Origin: UBA2377 sp964525935
GTDB taxonomy: Bacteria > Verrucomicrobiota > Verrucomicrobiia > Opitutales > Opitutaceae
Length of the DNA stretch: 64,000 bases
Direction: 5' to 3'
Assembly: GCA_964525935.1 (NCBI GenBank)
Contig: CAZGJZ010000006.1
Coordinates: forward strand, 1-64,000
The first letter of the stretch is position 1. Every line of letters starts with the position of its first letter. The notes below the pieces were generated by a model. The model was given only the letters and a program-made list of their open reading frames with translations. It did no database searches and was not told the origin of the DNA. The position numbers and the translations under genes were made by a program. Positions 8,551 to 18,235 of this stretch are shown here, one piece after another.

Positions 8551-11019
8551 TCAGGCGGTCGGGCTTGCCCGACGGGTGCAGAGCCAGCGCAAAAGCGTGA
8601 GCAGCGTGAGCGCGTGGAGGAACCAAAGGGACGGCGCGCCGCCACCGCCGCCGCTGCTGCCATTACCTCCGCTCGATGGTGGGGTGGGAGCGCTGGTCAC
8701 TGTCAGTATCGCTGAATTGCTGGTGATGCTGCCGAAGGTGTTGCTGACAATGACCGAGTAGCTGCCAGCATCGGTGGTGCGGGCGTTGGCGAGAGTCAGG
8801 GTGTTGGTGGTGGCGCCAGCGAGGGCGGTGCCATTCAGGAGCCATTGGTAGGTCAAGGCGGTCGAGCTCGTGGCCGTGATCGAGAAGCTCGCGGTGGCGC
8901 CAGCGGTTACGGTCTGGCTCTGTGGTTGGCTGGTGATGTCGGGCGATTCGCCCACGAGTTGGCCTTGGCGCACAGTGGTGCCCCCGCCATCGATGACATA
9001 AATTCGGCCCTGGGCATCCAGGGTCAATTTTTCAGGCGAGGCAAATTGAGCGGCAGTGCCGTCGCCGTCAGCGCTGCCGGCCCAGTCTTGGATTCCGCCG
9101 ATGATGACTTCTTTGCCGGCGGGATCGATGCGTGTGACGGTGTGGGACGAAGCGTGGGTCAGGAAAAAATTACCCGTTTGATCGGCGGCGAGGCCGGTGG
9201 GGCGATTGGTTAATTTTTGGCCGACGGTCGTGACGCTGCCAGCGGGCGTGATGCGACGGATGTAAGCGTCGAAGGGTGCGTTCGCGGTCGTGCCATCCGG
9301 ATAGACGGTATCAAGCAGGAAGAGATGGCCATTGCGGTTCTCGGCCAGATCCATGGGTAAATTGAAACTGGCGGCAGTCCCGATGCCATCGACAACTCCC
9401 GGGGGTTTATCTCCCGCAAATGTGCTCCAAGTGCCGTCAACTTCCCGGCGGGTGATCCGGTAGGCCCCGGAGCTCCAATTGTAGTTCAGGACGTAGAGAT
9501 TACCGCTGTTGGCGATTACGGGATCGGTGGCGAAACCCGTGGGCGCATTCATTTCCGTCACGCTGCCGCCGGGAAAAATCTGATTGAGGTAGCTTTGGCT
9601 TACCCCGTGATCGAAGCGGGCGAATGTTACGGTGCCGGTGCCATCGGCGTGAATCCCCATGGGAACGATCGCGGAGTTGGGAGGATTAAACGCACTGAGC
9701 TGTGGCGATAGAGCGAAGGTCAGGACGGTTCCGGCGGGGGATATTTGGCGTATCCGCAGGGCGGTTGTATAGGGATCAAATCCATAGGGGACCGAATAAT
9801 AATAGCGGGATGCCGTCTCGGTCAGCCAGACATTGCCCGCCGGATCGACCGCCAGACTGGTAGCATTCTGAAACCGAGCGTCACTGCCGGTGGCGTCAAT
9901 GCCTTCAGCGGCCGGAGGCGTTCCCGCATAAGTGCCGGTAGCGGTCTTGATGGCGTGTTCGTTCGCACAGGTGTAACGCCATTCGCCAGACGAAGATTGG
10001 GCGACGGCGAGGGGAAACACCGGTGTGCTGATGGCATTCTGAAAGAGGATGGCGTTGTCCTCGTCGAGTCGTCCGTCCGGCAGGAGGCGTGCGCCGCGCA
10101 CGAAGCGCAGATTGTAATAGTTCCGAATTTCCATTGCGACGAACAGGCGGCCGGCGGCGTCACTGAAGAGTGTGTCACTGAACAACCGCTGGTCGTAAGT
10201 GCTGCCGCTGTCGTTGGCTTTGAAAGACGAGGCGCGGAGAACAGTGTAGCTGCCACCCGGGGCGACTTTGAGATACTGCCCGGCATGCGGCAGGTAGAGC
10301 GTGTTTGCTCCGGTTTGAGTCGCAAAATAGAGATAGCCATCGGCGTCGACGGCGGGACAACGCTCGGTTTTCACGAGCAGGGTGCGCCCGTCGATATCGG
10401 TGACTTGGGTCGGGACGGTGAGCGTGCTGACGGTGCCGCCGGTGATTTTACGCACGCCGTGGTTGCTGAGGTAGACGTTCCCCGTGGCGTCCACGGTGAG
10501 GCGAGTGGGAGTGTCGAAGAGGCTGACGCCAGCGGGGCCGTCAGCTGTGCCCGCCTTGCCAGGCTGGCCGCCTAAAGTGGTGACGATGCCGGCCGGGGAT
10601 ATTTTGCGGACCGTATGGTTGCCGGTGTCGGCCACGTAGAGATTGCCGGCTTGGTCGACCGCCAGCCCTTGAGGGGAATTGAAACGGGCGGTCGCATTGG
10701 TGCCATCCGAACTGCCTGATTGCCCCGCCTTGCCGGCGAAAGTTGTGACCTGGCCATCGGCGGAAATCTTGCGGATGGTATGATTGCCGGTATCGGCGAC
10801 GTAGAGGTTGCCGGCCAGATCATAAGCGAGACCATGTGGCGCGTTGAAGCGGGCGCTGGCGCGGGGACCGTCTTCCGAACCGACGCCGGCCCGGCCGGCA
10901 AGCGTGGTCCAGCGATAGACTGGGGCGGCTTTGATTCGCGCCAAGGGCGCGATCAGGGAGGCTAGAAGCAGGACGAGGGTGAATCCGCCCAGACGTGATT
11001 TGATTTCCAAGGATCTCAT
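8551..11019 (-). CDS. exported NHL-repeat protein with Ig-like domain and C-terminal anchor tag (copy 2)
   Basis: An 822-residue paralogue of the downstream NHL protein; the two are alike along their whole length. Residues 1-31 form a typical signal peptide (GGFTLVLLLASLIAPLARIKA). NHL repeats follow (APHGLAYDLAGNLYVADTGN, QGLAVDQAGNLYVADTGN), then an Ig-like domain at about 695-783. From about 784 there is a Gly-rich stretch with GGGGGAPSLWF, a hydrophobic helix and RWLCTRR at the very end. The end differs from the classic PEP-CTERM motif and is closer in layout to GlyGly-CTERM tags. The ATG at 11019 is the first of the frame and leads straight into the signal peptide. Copy 1 begins 97 bases after this stop. 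Function unknown. Confidence 0.87.
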   Translation of the reverse strand: MRSLEIKSRLGGFTLVLLLASLIAPLARIKAAPVYRWTTLAGRAGVGSEDGPRASARFNAPHGLAYDLAGNLYVADTGNHTIRKISADGQVTTFAGKAGQSGSSDGTNATARFNSPQGLAVDQAGNLYVADTGNHTVRKISPAGIVTTLGGQPGKAGTADGPAGVSLFDTPTRLTVDATGNVYLSNHGVRKITGGTVSTLTVPTQVTDIDGRTLLVKTERCPAVDADGYLYFATQTGANTLYLPHAGQYLKVAPGGSYTVLRASSFKANDSGSTYDQRLFSDTLFSDAAGRLFVAMEIRNYYNLRFVRGARLLPDGRLDEDNAILFQNAISTPVFPLAVAQSSSGEWRYTCANEHAIKTATGTYAGTPPAAEGIDATGSDARFQNATSLAVDPAGNVWLTETASRYYYSVPYGFDPYTTALRIRQISPAGTVLTFALSPQLSAFNPPNSAIVPMGIHADGTGTVTFARFDHGVSQSYLNQIFPGGSVTEMNAPTGFATDPVIANSGNLYVLNYNWSSGAYRITRREVDGTWSTFAGDKPPGVVDGIGTAASFNLPMDLAENRNGHLFLLDTVYPDGTTANAPFDAYIRRITPAGSVTTVGQKLTNRPTGLAADQTGNFFLTHASSHTVTRIDPAGKEVIIGGIQDWAGSADGDGTAAQFASPEKLTLDAQGRIYVIDGGGTTVRQGQLVGESPDITSQPQSQTVTAGATASFSITATSSTALTYQWLLNGTALAGATTNTLTLANARTTDAGSYSVIVSNTFGSITSNSAILTVTSAPTPPSSGGNGSSGGGGGAPSLWFLHALTLLTLLRWLCTRRASPTA

Positions 11020-11036
11020 ATCCTTGATGACCGCCT

Positions 11037-11053
11037 AGTGGAAAAAATCCGCT
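11037..11053 (-). promoter_or_regulatory. leader hairpin of NHL copy 2
   Basis: AGTGGAAAAAATCCGCT, the counterpart of the element before copy 1 (two mismatches in 17 bases), starts 17 bases upstream of the ATG at 11019. It can fold as a short stem with an A/T loop. Confidence 0.45.
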
Positions 11054-11144
11054 ATTCTGAATGTCGCTCCCGGAGTGGGAGAGCGTGATGATCAGTCTGT
11101 GAAACCGGTCGATGGGTGGCGGGGCCGCTTGGGCCGCACGCAGT

Positions 11145-12043
<899 letters not shown>

Positions 12044-12085
12044 AGACGTAGAGGGAAAGCGCCGCGGGCATATCCGCAAGCGGGA

Positions 12086-13897
12086 TTATGGCCGGGGGGC
12101 GGCGGCGCGGGCCTGGGCGAGGTTGCGCACGGCGTCGGCATCGTCGGGCGTGAGGCGGAGCACGGTTTCATAATGGGCGGCAGCCTCGGCGGGCCGGCCG
12201 GTTTCAAACAAGGCGCGGGCGAGGTTGAAGTGGATGTCGGCGCGGGCGGGCTCCAGCCGCACCGCGCTCTCAAAGTGGGCGATGGCTTCGTCGAGGCGGC
12301 GTGTGCGGGCGAACAGGTTGCCGAGATTATAATGCGCATCGGCGTAATTAGGCCGCAATTGCAGTGCGGTTGTGAGGTGCTCGAAGGCTTCACGTCCGCG
12401 GCGCAGCTCGATCAGCGCGACACTGAGGTTACAATGGGCTTCGGCGTAATCGGGGCGAAGCCGCAGGGCGGTCTCGAAGGAAGCGATGGCGTCGGCAGGG
12501 CGGCCGGTTTTCACGAGAGCGTAGCCCAGGTTGTAGTGCATCTCGGCCGAGCCGGGGGCGAGACGCGCGGCTGCTTGTGCGGCGACAACCGCCTCGTCGA
12601 GGCGGCCGGCTTTTTCCAGCGCGAGACCGAGCAGCGAGTGGGCGCGGGAGTTGTCAGGGCGCTTGGTCACGGTATCGGTCCAGATCGAAACCGGGCTGGC
12701 GTAGGTGGCGTTGCGTTGCACGGTCAGGCAGGCAAAGCCGAGCGCGACGGCGCAAAAAACGAGCGGCGTGATGCGACCGAGCCAGCGGTGGGCCGTGAGG
12801 ACAATGAGCGTGAGGACGGCGGCGAGCGGCAGATACATGCGGTGCTCAGCCATGGTCTGCGACACGAGTGGCACGACGCTTGAGCTAGGCGCAAGGATCG
12901 CAAAGAACCACGCCCCGGCAAATGCGGCAGGACGACGGCGCCAAAGCCCGTAAACGGTCGCGGTGGCGAGGAGGACGAGGAAGATCGCCTGAGGGAGAAC
13001 GTCGCTGAGCTGGCGGACGACATCGGTGCCATAATCGAGCACGAGCGGGTGCGGCCAGAAACTCAGTTTCAAATAAAGCACGATGGCCTGGCATTGGGTG
13101 AGCAGGTAGGCCCAAGCGCTGACGCCGTGACCGAAGCCGACGACGCCGCCGCGTTGTTGGGAAGTGATTATCAACCAACCCAGCAGCAGCCATGAGCTGG
13201 CGAGCGCGAGGTAAAGCTTCCCGCGGAGGCGGAGCGCAGCGCGGAGCGAACCGGCGGCGAAAAGGCAGTCCCACGTCAGGGCGAGCAGCGGAGCGGTGGC
13301 GACGATTTCCTTGCTGGCGACGCCGGCAAAACAAGCGACGACCGCGAGGACGGACCAGAATTTGGCGGCGCCGGGCTCAAGGGCTCGGATAAAACCGTAG
13401 AGCGTGAGGAAGTAAAACAGGCCGCCGAGTAGCTCCGTGCGTTGCACCGTGCAGGTGACGGATTCGGTGAGCAGCGGATGGACGGTCCACAGTAACGCGA
13501 TGATACCGGCAAGTGGGAGCGCATCGCGCTGAAAGCGTTCGCGCAGGGATGCAGACAGGAGCGTGCGACGCACGAGACCGAAGAGCGCGAGGGCGGCGCA
13601 GGCGTGGAGCGCGAGATTGACGAGATGGTAGCCGCGAGGATTGAGGCCGCCGGCGGCATAGTTGAGCGCGAAGGAAAGATTGATGAGCGGACGGCCCGCG
13701 GCGCTGCCGGCCGTGGAAGGGGGCGAAAGCACGGAGCTGAGCGGCGAGAGCGAGCGGATGGAGGGGTTTTCGACGATCGCCGGGGCGTCATCGAAGACGA
13801 AAGGCGCGTGGAGCGAATTAGCGTAGGCGAGGACCGTGGCGAGCACCAGTGAAGCGGTCGTGATCAAGCAGGCGCGGTGTCGGGACGGAACGGACAT
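12086..13897 (-). CDS. membrane protein with C-terminal TPR repeats (TMTC-like)
   Basis: A 603-residue protein. The first roughly 400 residues are a polytopic membrane region with about ten hydrophobic segments. It begins with the layout seen in TMTC-type proteins and related bacterial glycosyltransferase-like membrane proteins (LAYANSLHAPFVFDDAPAI...RPLINLSFALNY). The last 190 residues hold five to six TPR repeats (MHYNLGYALVKTGRPADAI, AHCNLSVALIELRRGREAF, AHYNLGNLFARTRRLDEAI). It lies between lipB and lipA with gaps of 23 and 44 bases, so is probably co-transcribed. A role in lipoylation is not evident. Some relatives of this fold transfer mannose or other sugars to exported proteins. Confidence 0.8.
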   Translation of the reverse strand: MSVPSRHRACLITTASLVLATVLAYANSLHAPFVFDDAPAIVENPSIRSLSPLSSVLSPPSTAGSAAGRPLINLSFALNYAAGGLNPRGYHLVNLALHACAALALFGLVRRTLLSASLRERFQRDALPLAGIIALLWTVHPLLTESVTCTVQRTELLGGLFYFLTLYGFIRALEPGAAKFWSVLAVVACFAGVASKEIVATAPLLALTWDCLFAAGSLRAALRLRGKLYLALASSWLLLGWLIITSQQRGGVVGFGHGVSAWAYLLTQCQAIVLYLKLSFWPHPLVLDYGTDVVRQLSDVLPQAIFLVLLATATVYGLWRRRPAAFAGAWFFAILAPSSSVVPLVSQTMAEHRMYLPLAAVLTLIVLTAHRWLGRITPLVFCAVALGFACLTVQRNATYASPVSIWTDTVTKRPDNSRAHSLLGLALEKAGRLDEAVVAAQAAARLAPGSAEMHYNLGYALVKTGRPADAIASFETALRLRPDYAEAHCNLSVALIELRRGREAFEHLTTALQLRPNYADAHYNLGNLFARTRRLDEAIAHFESAVRLEPARADIHFNLARALFETGRPAEAAAHYETVLRLTPDDADAVRNLAQARAAAPRP

Positions 13898-13920
13898 CGG
13901 ACAGTAGCGGAGTGCGAGAG

Positions 13921-14601
13921 TTAGCTATGGCCGGAGATAAACTGCGGCCACAGCGCCCAGAATTCGCGGGCGAGGACGGTGCGCACTTCGTCGAGGTCGA
14001 GCGGGTGGCCGAGTTCGGCTTCGAGTGAGGTGACGGTGCCGTCGGTGGCGCTAATGCCGCAGGGAACGATGCCTTCGAAGTGGGCGAGGTTGGCGTTCAC
14101 GTTGAGCGCGAAGCCGTGATAGGTGACCCAGCGTTTTACGGCGACGCCGATGGCGGCGACTTTGCGCGGGCCGAGCCAGATGCCGGTGAGGCCGTCGCGG
14201 CGCGAGGCGGCGAGGCCGAGCGCGCCGACGCTGTTGATGAGCACTTGCTCGAGGAAACGCAGGTAAGCGTGCAGGTCGCGGCGCGCGGTGAGCGAGACGA
14301 TGGGATAGCCGACGATCTGGCCGGGGCCGTGGTAGGTGATGTCGCCGCCGCGATTGGTCCGGGCGAGTTCGACGCCTGCGCGGGCGAGTTGGTCGGCGTT
14401 CCACACGAGGTGGTTTTCGGATCCGCCGCGGAGGCCGAGGGTGAAAACGGGCTCGTGTTCGGTGAAAATCAGGGTGTCGCCGGCTTCGCCCGCGATGCGC
14501 CGGGCGACCTGCTCTTCCTGCCGGCGGTGAGCCTCGGCATAGCGCGTGCGACCCCAATCGAGGGTGGCATGGGCGAGGGTGGGGTCGGAGCTGGCGGACA
14601 T
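13921..14601 (-). CDS. lipB: lipoyl(octanoyl) transferase
   Basis: A 226-residue enzyme that moves octanoyl groups from acyl carrier protein to lipoyl domains. Seen: RGGDITYHGPGQIVGYP, the Lys segment GIWLGPRKVAAIGV with the catalytic Lys, and the PCGI segment with the catalytic Cys. The frame can be read 29 codons further upstream to 14688, but that extension (GVATSVSEWSC...) resembles translated intergenic repeat. The inner ATG at 14601 (MSASSDPTLAHATLDWG) fits the family length. First gene of the lipB-TPR-lipA run. Confidence 0.94.
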   Translation of the reverse strand: MSASSDPTLAHATLDWGRTRYAEAHRRQEEQVARRIAGEAGDTLIFTEHEPVFTLGLRGGSENHLVWNADQLARAGVELARTNRGGDITYHGPGQIVGYPIVSLTARRDLHAYLRFLEQVLINSVGALGLAASRRDGLTGIWLGPRKVAAIGVAVKRWVTYHGFALNVNANLAHFEGIVPCGISATDGTVTSLEAELGHPLDLDEVRTVLAREFWALWPQFISGHS

Positions 14602-14718
14602 GAGGACACTCTTCGCAGAATGCCGCGCGGTGCAACTCCACTCGCTCACGCTCGTGGCTACGCCGGACAGGGTTGCCGATGCTGACAATCATCCCGCTTG
14701 TGTAGGCGGGTGGGAAGC

Positions 14719-14759
14719 AAGTAAGGCTGGGTAAGGGCGGTTAAAGACCGGCCTTACTT
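14719..14759 (+). promoter_or_regulatory. hairpin immediately before the GH172 gene
   Basis: AAGTAAGGC (14719-14727) and GCCTTACTT (14751-14759) pair perfectly around 23 bases and end 5 bases before the ATG at 14765. The position would cover the ribosome binding site, so it could be a cis-acting translational control or a protein-binding site. The divergent lipB gene begins at 14601. Confidence 0.4.
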
Positions 14760-14764
14760 TTCCC

Positions 14765-15871
14765 ATGACACCCCACTTGATGAACAACCTGCTCGGACAA
14801 CTGCCGTTTCAGACCGGCGCGGTGACGCGGATGATCAACGCCGAAAATCCCACCGGTGAAAAAGGCGGCGGCGCGAAATGGGAGCCAAATCCCAACGATC
14901 CGATGACGCCGCACAGCGCGCAGGCCATGCATCTCGGCCGCGGCTGGAAAGTGCGGCCATTCATCAGCCTCAAGGCGGGTGAGACGACGACGCTGGCGGA
15001 CATCAAGGGGCCGGGCTGCATCAACCAGTTCTGGATCACGGGCAGCATGGACGAGTTTCGCACGATGGTGCTGCGGATGTATTGGGACAACGAGGCGGCG
15101 CCCTCGGTCGAGGTGCCGCTCGGGGATTTTTTCGCGATGGGCTTCGACACGCAGCCGCATCAGGTGAACTCGCTGCCGGTCGTGGTGGCGCCGCATCGCG
15201 GTTGCAGCTGCTACTGGCAGATGCCGTTTCGCAAGCACGCGCGCATCACGCTGACGAACGAAAATAAAACCGACGTGCGCATCATCGCCTACAAGGTGCT
15301 CTACAAGCTCCACGAGGTGCCGGCCGATGCGGCGTATTTTCATGCGCAATGGCGCCGCAGCCTGACGACGCGGGAACATCCCGAACACACCATCCTCGAT
15401 GGCGTGAAAGGCCGCGGGCTCTACGTCGGCACTTATCTGGCGTGGACGTCGCTGTCGCGCGGGTGGTGGGGCGAGGGCGAGGTGAAATTCTACATGGATG
15501 GCGACGGTGAGTTTCCGACCATCTGTGACAACGGCACGGAGGATTATTTCAGCGGCGCGTGGGGCTTTTTCAAGGACCCGAAGAAGGACCAGGTGGAAGA
15601 GGCGTTTTGCACCCCGTTCGTCGGCATGCCGCTGGCCCACACGCGCAGCGCCGACGGCCCGCGCTACTTCGGACTCTACCGCTGGCACGTGCTGGACAGC
15701 ATCGGCTTTGAAAAGGACCTGCGTGTGACCGTGCAAACGCTCGGCTGGTGGCCGGGACACATTTATCAGCCGCTGACGGAGGACGTGGCCTCGACGGCGT
15801 TCTGGTATCAGAGCGAGCCGCATGTGGAGTTCCCGAAATTCCCCACGCTGAACGAACGCTGGCAGCGGTGA
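14765..15871 (+). CDS. DUF2961 / GH172 family glycoside hydrolase
   Basis: A 368-residue member of DUF2961, the family now classed as GH172. Characterised members act on alpha-D-fructofuranosides (difructose dianhydride I) or D-arabinofuranosides. Seen: the N-terminal SENPTGEKG-type segment (INAENPTGEKGGG), KGPGCINQFWIT, PLGDFFAMG, and GDGEFPTICDNGTEDYFSGAWGF, which contains the acidic residues typical of the active site; this last is split here as GDGEFPTICDNG and TEDYFSGAWGF. No signal peptide, so cytoplasmic. The start is either ATG 14765 or ATG 14780 (MNNLLGQL). It is followed after 16 bases by a beta-propeller glycosidase, so the two probably process one glycan. Confidence 0.87.
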   Translation: MTPHLMNNLLGQLPFQTGAVTRMINAENPTGEKGGGAKWEPNPNDPMTPHSAQAMHLGRGWKVRPFISLKAGETTTLADIKGPGCINQFWITGSMDEFRTMVLRMYWDNEAAPSVEVPLGDFFAMGFDTQPHQVNSLPVVVAPHRGCSCYWQMPFRKHARITLTNENKTDVRIIAYKVLYKLHEVPADAAYFHAQWRRSLTTREHPEHTILDGVKGRGLYVGTYLAWTSLSRGWWGEGEVKFYMDGDGEFPTICDNGTEDYFSGAWGFFKDPKKDQVEEAFCTPFVGMPLAHTRSADGPRYFGLYRWHVLDSIGFEKDLRVTVQTLGWWPGHIYQPLTEDVASTAFWYQSEPHVEFPKFPTLNERWQR

Positions 15872-15887
15872 GGACGGAGTTTCCGCC

Positions 15888-16844
15888 ATGAGCTTTGAGA
15901 ACATGGATTACAAGTGCTACCTCGACGCGACGGCGCGTCAGCGGGTGCACCAGGAAGACTGGCTCAAGGCGGGCTACGCGCCGCTTGGGTTTTACCTGAA
16001 GGATTTCTGCCTGCATGAGGTCGACGGCACGTGGCACCTCTACCACATCGCCGGCACGCCGGGCGTGAGTTGCTGCCTGCCGGGGAACGAGATGTTTTTC
16101 GGTCACGCGACGACGCGGGACTTCGTGACGTGGGAGACGCACGAGCCGTGTTTCTTCATCGACGTGCGCGGGTGGGACCACGGGCATGTGTTCGCGCCCT
16201 ACGTGATCGCGCACGGCGGCAAACACTGGATGTTCTACACCGGCGTGGCGACGGACAACACGCAGCGCATCGGCGTGGCGGTTTCGACGGACCTCTTTCA
16301 TTGGGAACGGACCGGCGACCGACCGGCGATCCGGCCGGAGGAATACGGCTGGGCGTTTTGCCCGACAAGCGGTGGGGCGGCGTGCCGCGACGCGCATGTC
16401 ATCGCACACGAGGGTGCCTTTCAGCTGTATTACACGGCGGTGAAAAAAGACGGCAACGGCTGCGTCGCCCGCGCGTCATCGCGCGATTTGCTCCACTGGC
16501 GCGACGAAGGGATCGTTTACGGGTTCAACGCCTGGAATCAGTGCGAGTCGAGCAACGTGCAGCGGATGGATGACGGGCGCTGGTTGCTGTTCTTCGGCGG
16601 ACATCATGCGTGGAGCTATGTCGTGTCCGACAATCCCCTGCGCTGGCCGGATGTGGCGCCGACCAAGCTCCGCGATGACATCACGGGAATGGAAGTCATC
16701 CGCCGAGCCGGCAATCGTTGGCTGGTGGCGTATTTCGGGCTGCGTTACTACCGCCTGCTCGTGGGTGTGATCGACTGGGCGGCGGCAGAGCCGACGATCA
16801 CGCAGCTCACCGAGCCAGCGGCACTGCGGGAATTTGGGCTCTGA
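15888..16844 (+). CDS. five-bladed beta-propeller glycosidase (GH32/GH43-like)
   Basis: A 318-residue cytoplasmic protein with the repeated pattern of the GH32/GH43/GH62 superfamily: WHLYHIAGTPG, FGHATTRDFVTWETH, HWMFYTGVATDN, IGVAVSTDLFHWER, FQLYYTAVKKD and ASSRDLLHWRDEG. A candidate catalytic Asp lies in GRDAH-like CRDAHVI, and Glu in NQCESSNV. Exact family not certain. It lies 16 bases after the GH172 gene, which favours action on a fructofuranoside or arabinofuranoside. Its stop is only 10 bases from the convergent membrane protein gene. Confidence 0.72.
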   Translation: MSFENMDYKCYLDATARQRVHQEDWLKAGYAPLGFYLKDFCLHEVDGTWHLYHIAGTPGVSCCLPGNEMFFGHATTRDFVTWETHEPCFFIDVRGWDHGHVFAPYVIAHGGKHWMFYTGVATDNTQRIGVAVSTDLFHWERTGDRPAIRPEEYGWAFCPTSGGAACRDAHVIAHEGAFQLYYTAVKKDGNGCVARASSRDLLHWRDEGIVYGFNAWNQCESSNVQRMDDGRWLLFFGGHHAWSYVVSDNPLRWPDVAPTKLRDDITGMEVIRRAGNRWLVAYFGLRYYRLLVGVIDWAAAEPTITQLTEPAALREFGL

Positions 16845-16854
16845 GCTTCAGCGT

Positions 16855-18147
16855 TCACACCAGCCAGAGCCCCGCCACGCCGACGGCGGCGGTCGCGGCG
16901 AGGACGAGGGTGACTTCGCGTTTGAGCGCGGGGGAACCTAAGCTGAGTGCGAAGCCGGCTTTGAGCGCCGAGTTGGCGATGGCGGCGACGATCACGGCCT
17001 GGGCAGCAAGCGTGAGCGGGATTGCGCCGCCGTGCTGGCCTTTGGCCATCGAAAGGGAAATGGCGTCCATGTCGGTCAGGCCCGAGACAAAGCTCAGCGG
17101 GAGCAGGCCGTGCTGGAGCAGGTCGAGCTGGGTGGCGGCTTTGACGAGGAAGCCGATCAGCGCGTAGAGCAGGGCGAACTTGACGGCGGTCTTGAGGCTG
17201 AGCGGATTGGCGAGCTTGGGCGTTTCGTGCGGCTCCGCGCTGTTTTTGCGGGTGAGTAACCGCCAGGTGCCGTAAATCACGGCGGGCAGGAGCATGAGGC
17301 CGAAGGGCAGGAGCAGGGTCTTGGCGAGATCGCGATTGAGGAAGCCGGTGGTGATGATCACCCGAGGCAGCATCACGCTACAGGCGATCACGACGGCCAG
17401 GGAAAAATGGGCGGACAGCGCCGGCGCCTCGCGGCTGCGCCGGCTGAAGGCGAGGGTGCTGGCGGTGCTCGAGGCGATGCCGCCGAGCAGGCTGGTGAGC
17501 AAAATGCCGGCACGTTCGCCGAGGATGCGCACGGCGAGGTAACCGACGAAACCAAGGCCGGAGATCAACACGACCATCAACCAGATCGAGTAGAGATTGA
17601 AGGCGCCGTAGGGCCCGAGATCGCGATTGGGCACGAGGGGCAGGATGACGCCGGTGATGGCGACGAATTGCAGTGTCGCGCGAATATCCTCGGGCTTGAA
17701 GGTGCGCGTCCAGGCGTGCAGCGGCTGCTTGAGCCCGAGCATGACCATGGTGATTGCGGCGACGAAGATGGCGGCTTGGTAATGGTGCCACGCGACAAGC
17801 GCACCCACCATCAGGGTGAGCAAGGCCGAGGCAAACGTGGTGCCGCCAGGTGGTTTGGGCAGGGTGACGCGGGTCAGCGCAACGACCTGATGCCCGCCGA
17901 CGAGCACGATGATAACCGGGAGCAAGGCCGGTGAATACTGGTCGCCGAGAAAGGCTCCGAGGCAGCCGAGCATGGACCAAAAAGTGTAGGTGCGCACGCC
18001 GGCCAGGTCGATGGGGCCGTTGGACGCCGACTGGTCACTCCACTGGCGGATGAGCCCGATGAGGGCGCCGAGGCAGGCGCAGGCGACAATGGCGGTGAGC
18101 AGGGGTTGCACGAACGGCAAAGCTGGGCGGCTAACCGGAAACGGCAA
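16855..18147 (-). CDS. MgtC/SapB N-domain plus DUF4010 membrane protein
   Basis: A 430-residue integral membrane protein. Residues 1-140 form the MgtC/SapB-like part (GALIGLIRQW...LAGVRTYTFWSMLGCLGAFLG), and residues 170-430 the DUF4010 part with six to seven hydrophobic segments (GLGFVGYLAVRILGERAGIL, GGIASSTASTLAFSRRS, GLTDMDAISLSMA). Such proteins are often annotated near metal or ion homeostasis, but the substrate is not established. Stands alone; the downstream gene converges on it and lysS diverges after 88 bases. Confidence 0.85.
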   Translation of the reverse strand: MPFPVSRPALPFVQPLLTAIVACACLGALIGLIRQWSDQSASNGPIDLAGVRTYTFWSMLGCLGAFLGDQYSPALLPVIIVLVGGHQVVALTRVTLPKPPGGTTFASALLTLMVGALVAWHHYQAAIFVAAITMVMLGLKQPLHAWTRTFKPEDIRATLQFVAITGVILPLVPNRDLGPYGAFNLYSIWLMVVLISGLGFVGYLAVRILGERAGILLTSLLGGIASSTASTLAFSRRSREAPALSAHFSLAVVIACSVMLPRVIITTGFLNRDLAKTLLLPFGLMLLPAVIYGTWRLLTRKNSAEPHETPKLANPLSLKTAVKFALLYALIGFLVKAATQLDLLQHGLLPLSFVSGLTDMDAISLSMAKGQHGGAIPLTLAAQAVIVAAIANSALKAGFALSLGSPALKREVTLVLAATAAVGVAGLWLV

Positions 18148-18235
18148 GCGCTTCCGGCCTCATTTGGCGCGGGCAAGCCGCTGGCGCAGTTTCCGTTTGC
18201 GCCGGGGAGGAGGGGATGGCTAATTCCTGCCTTTC

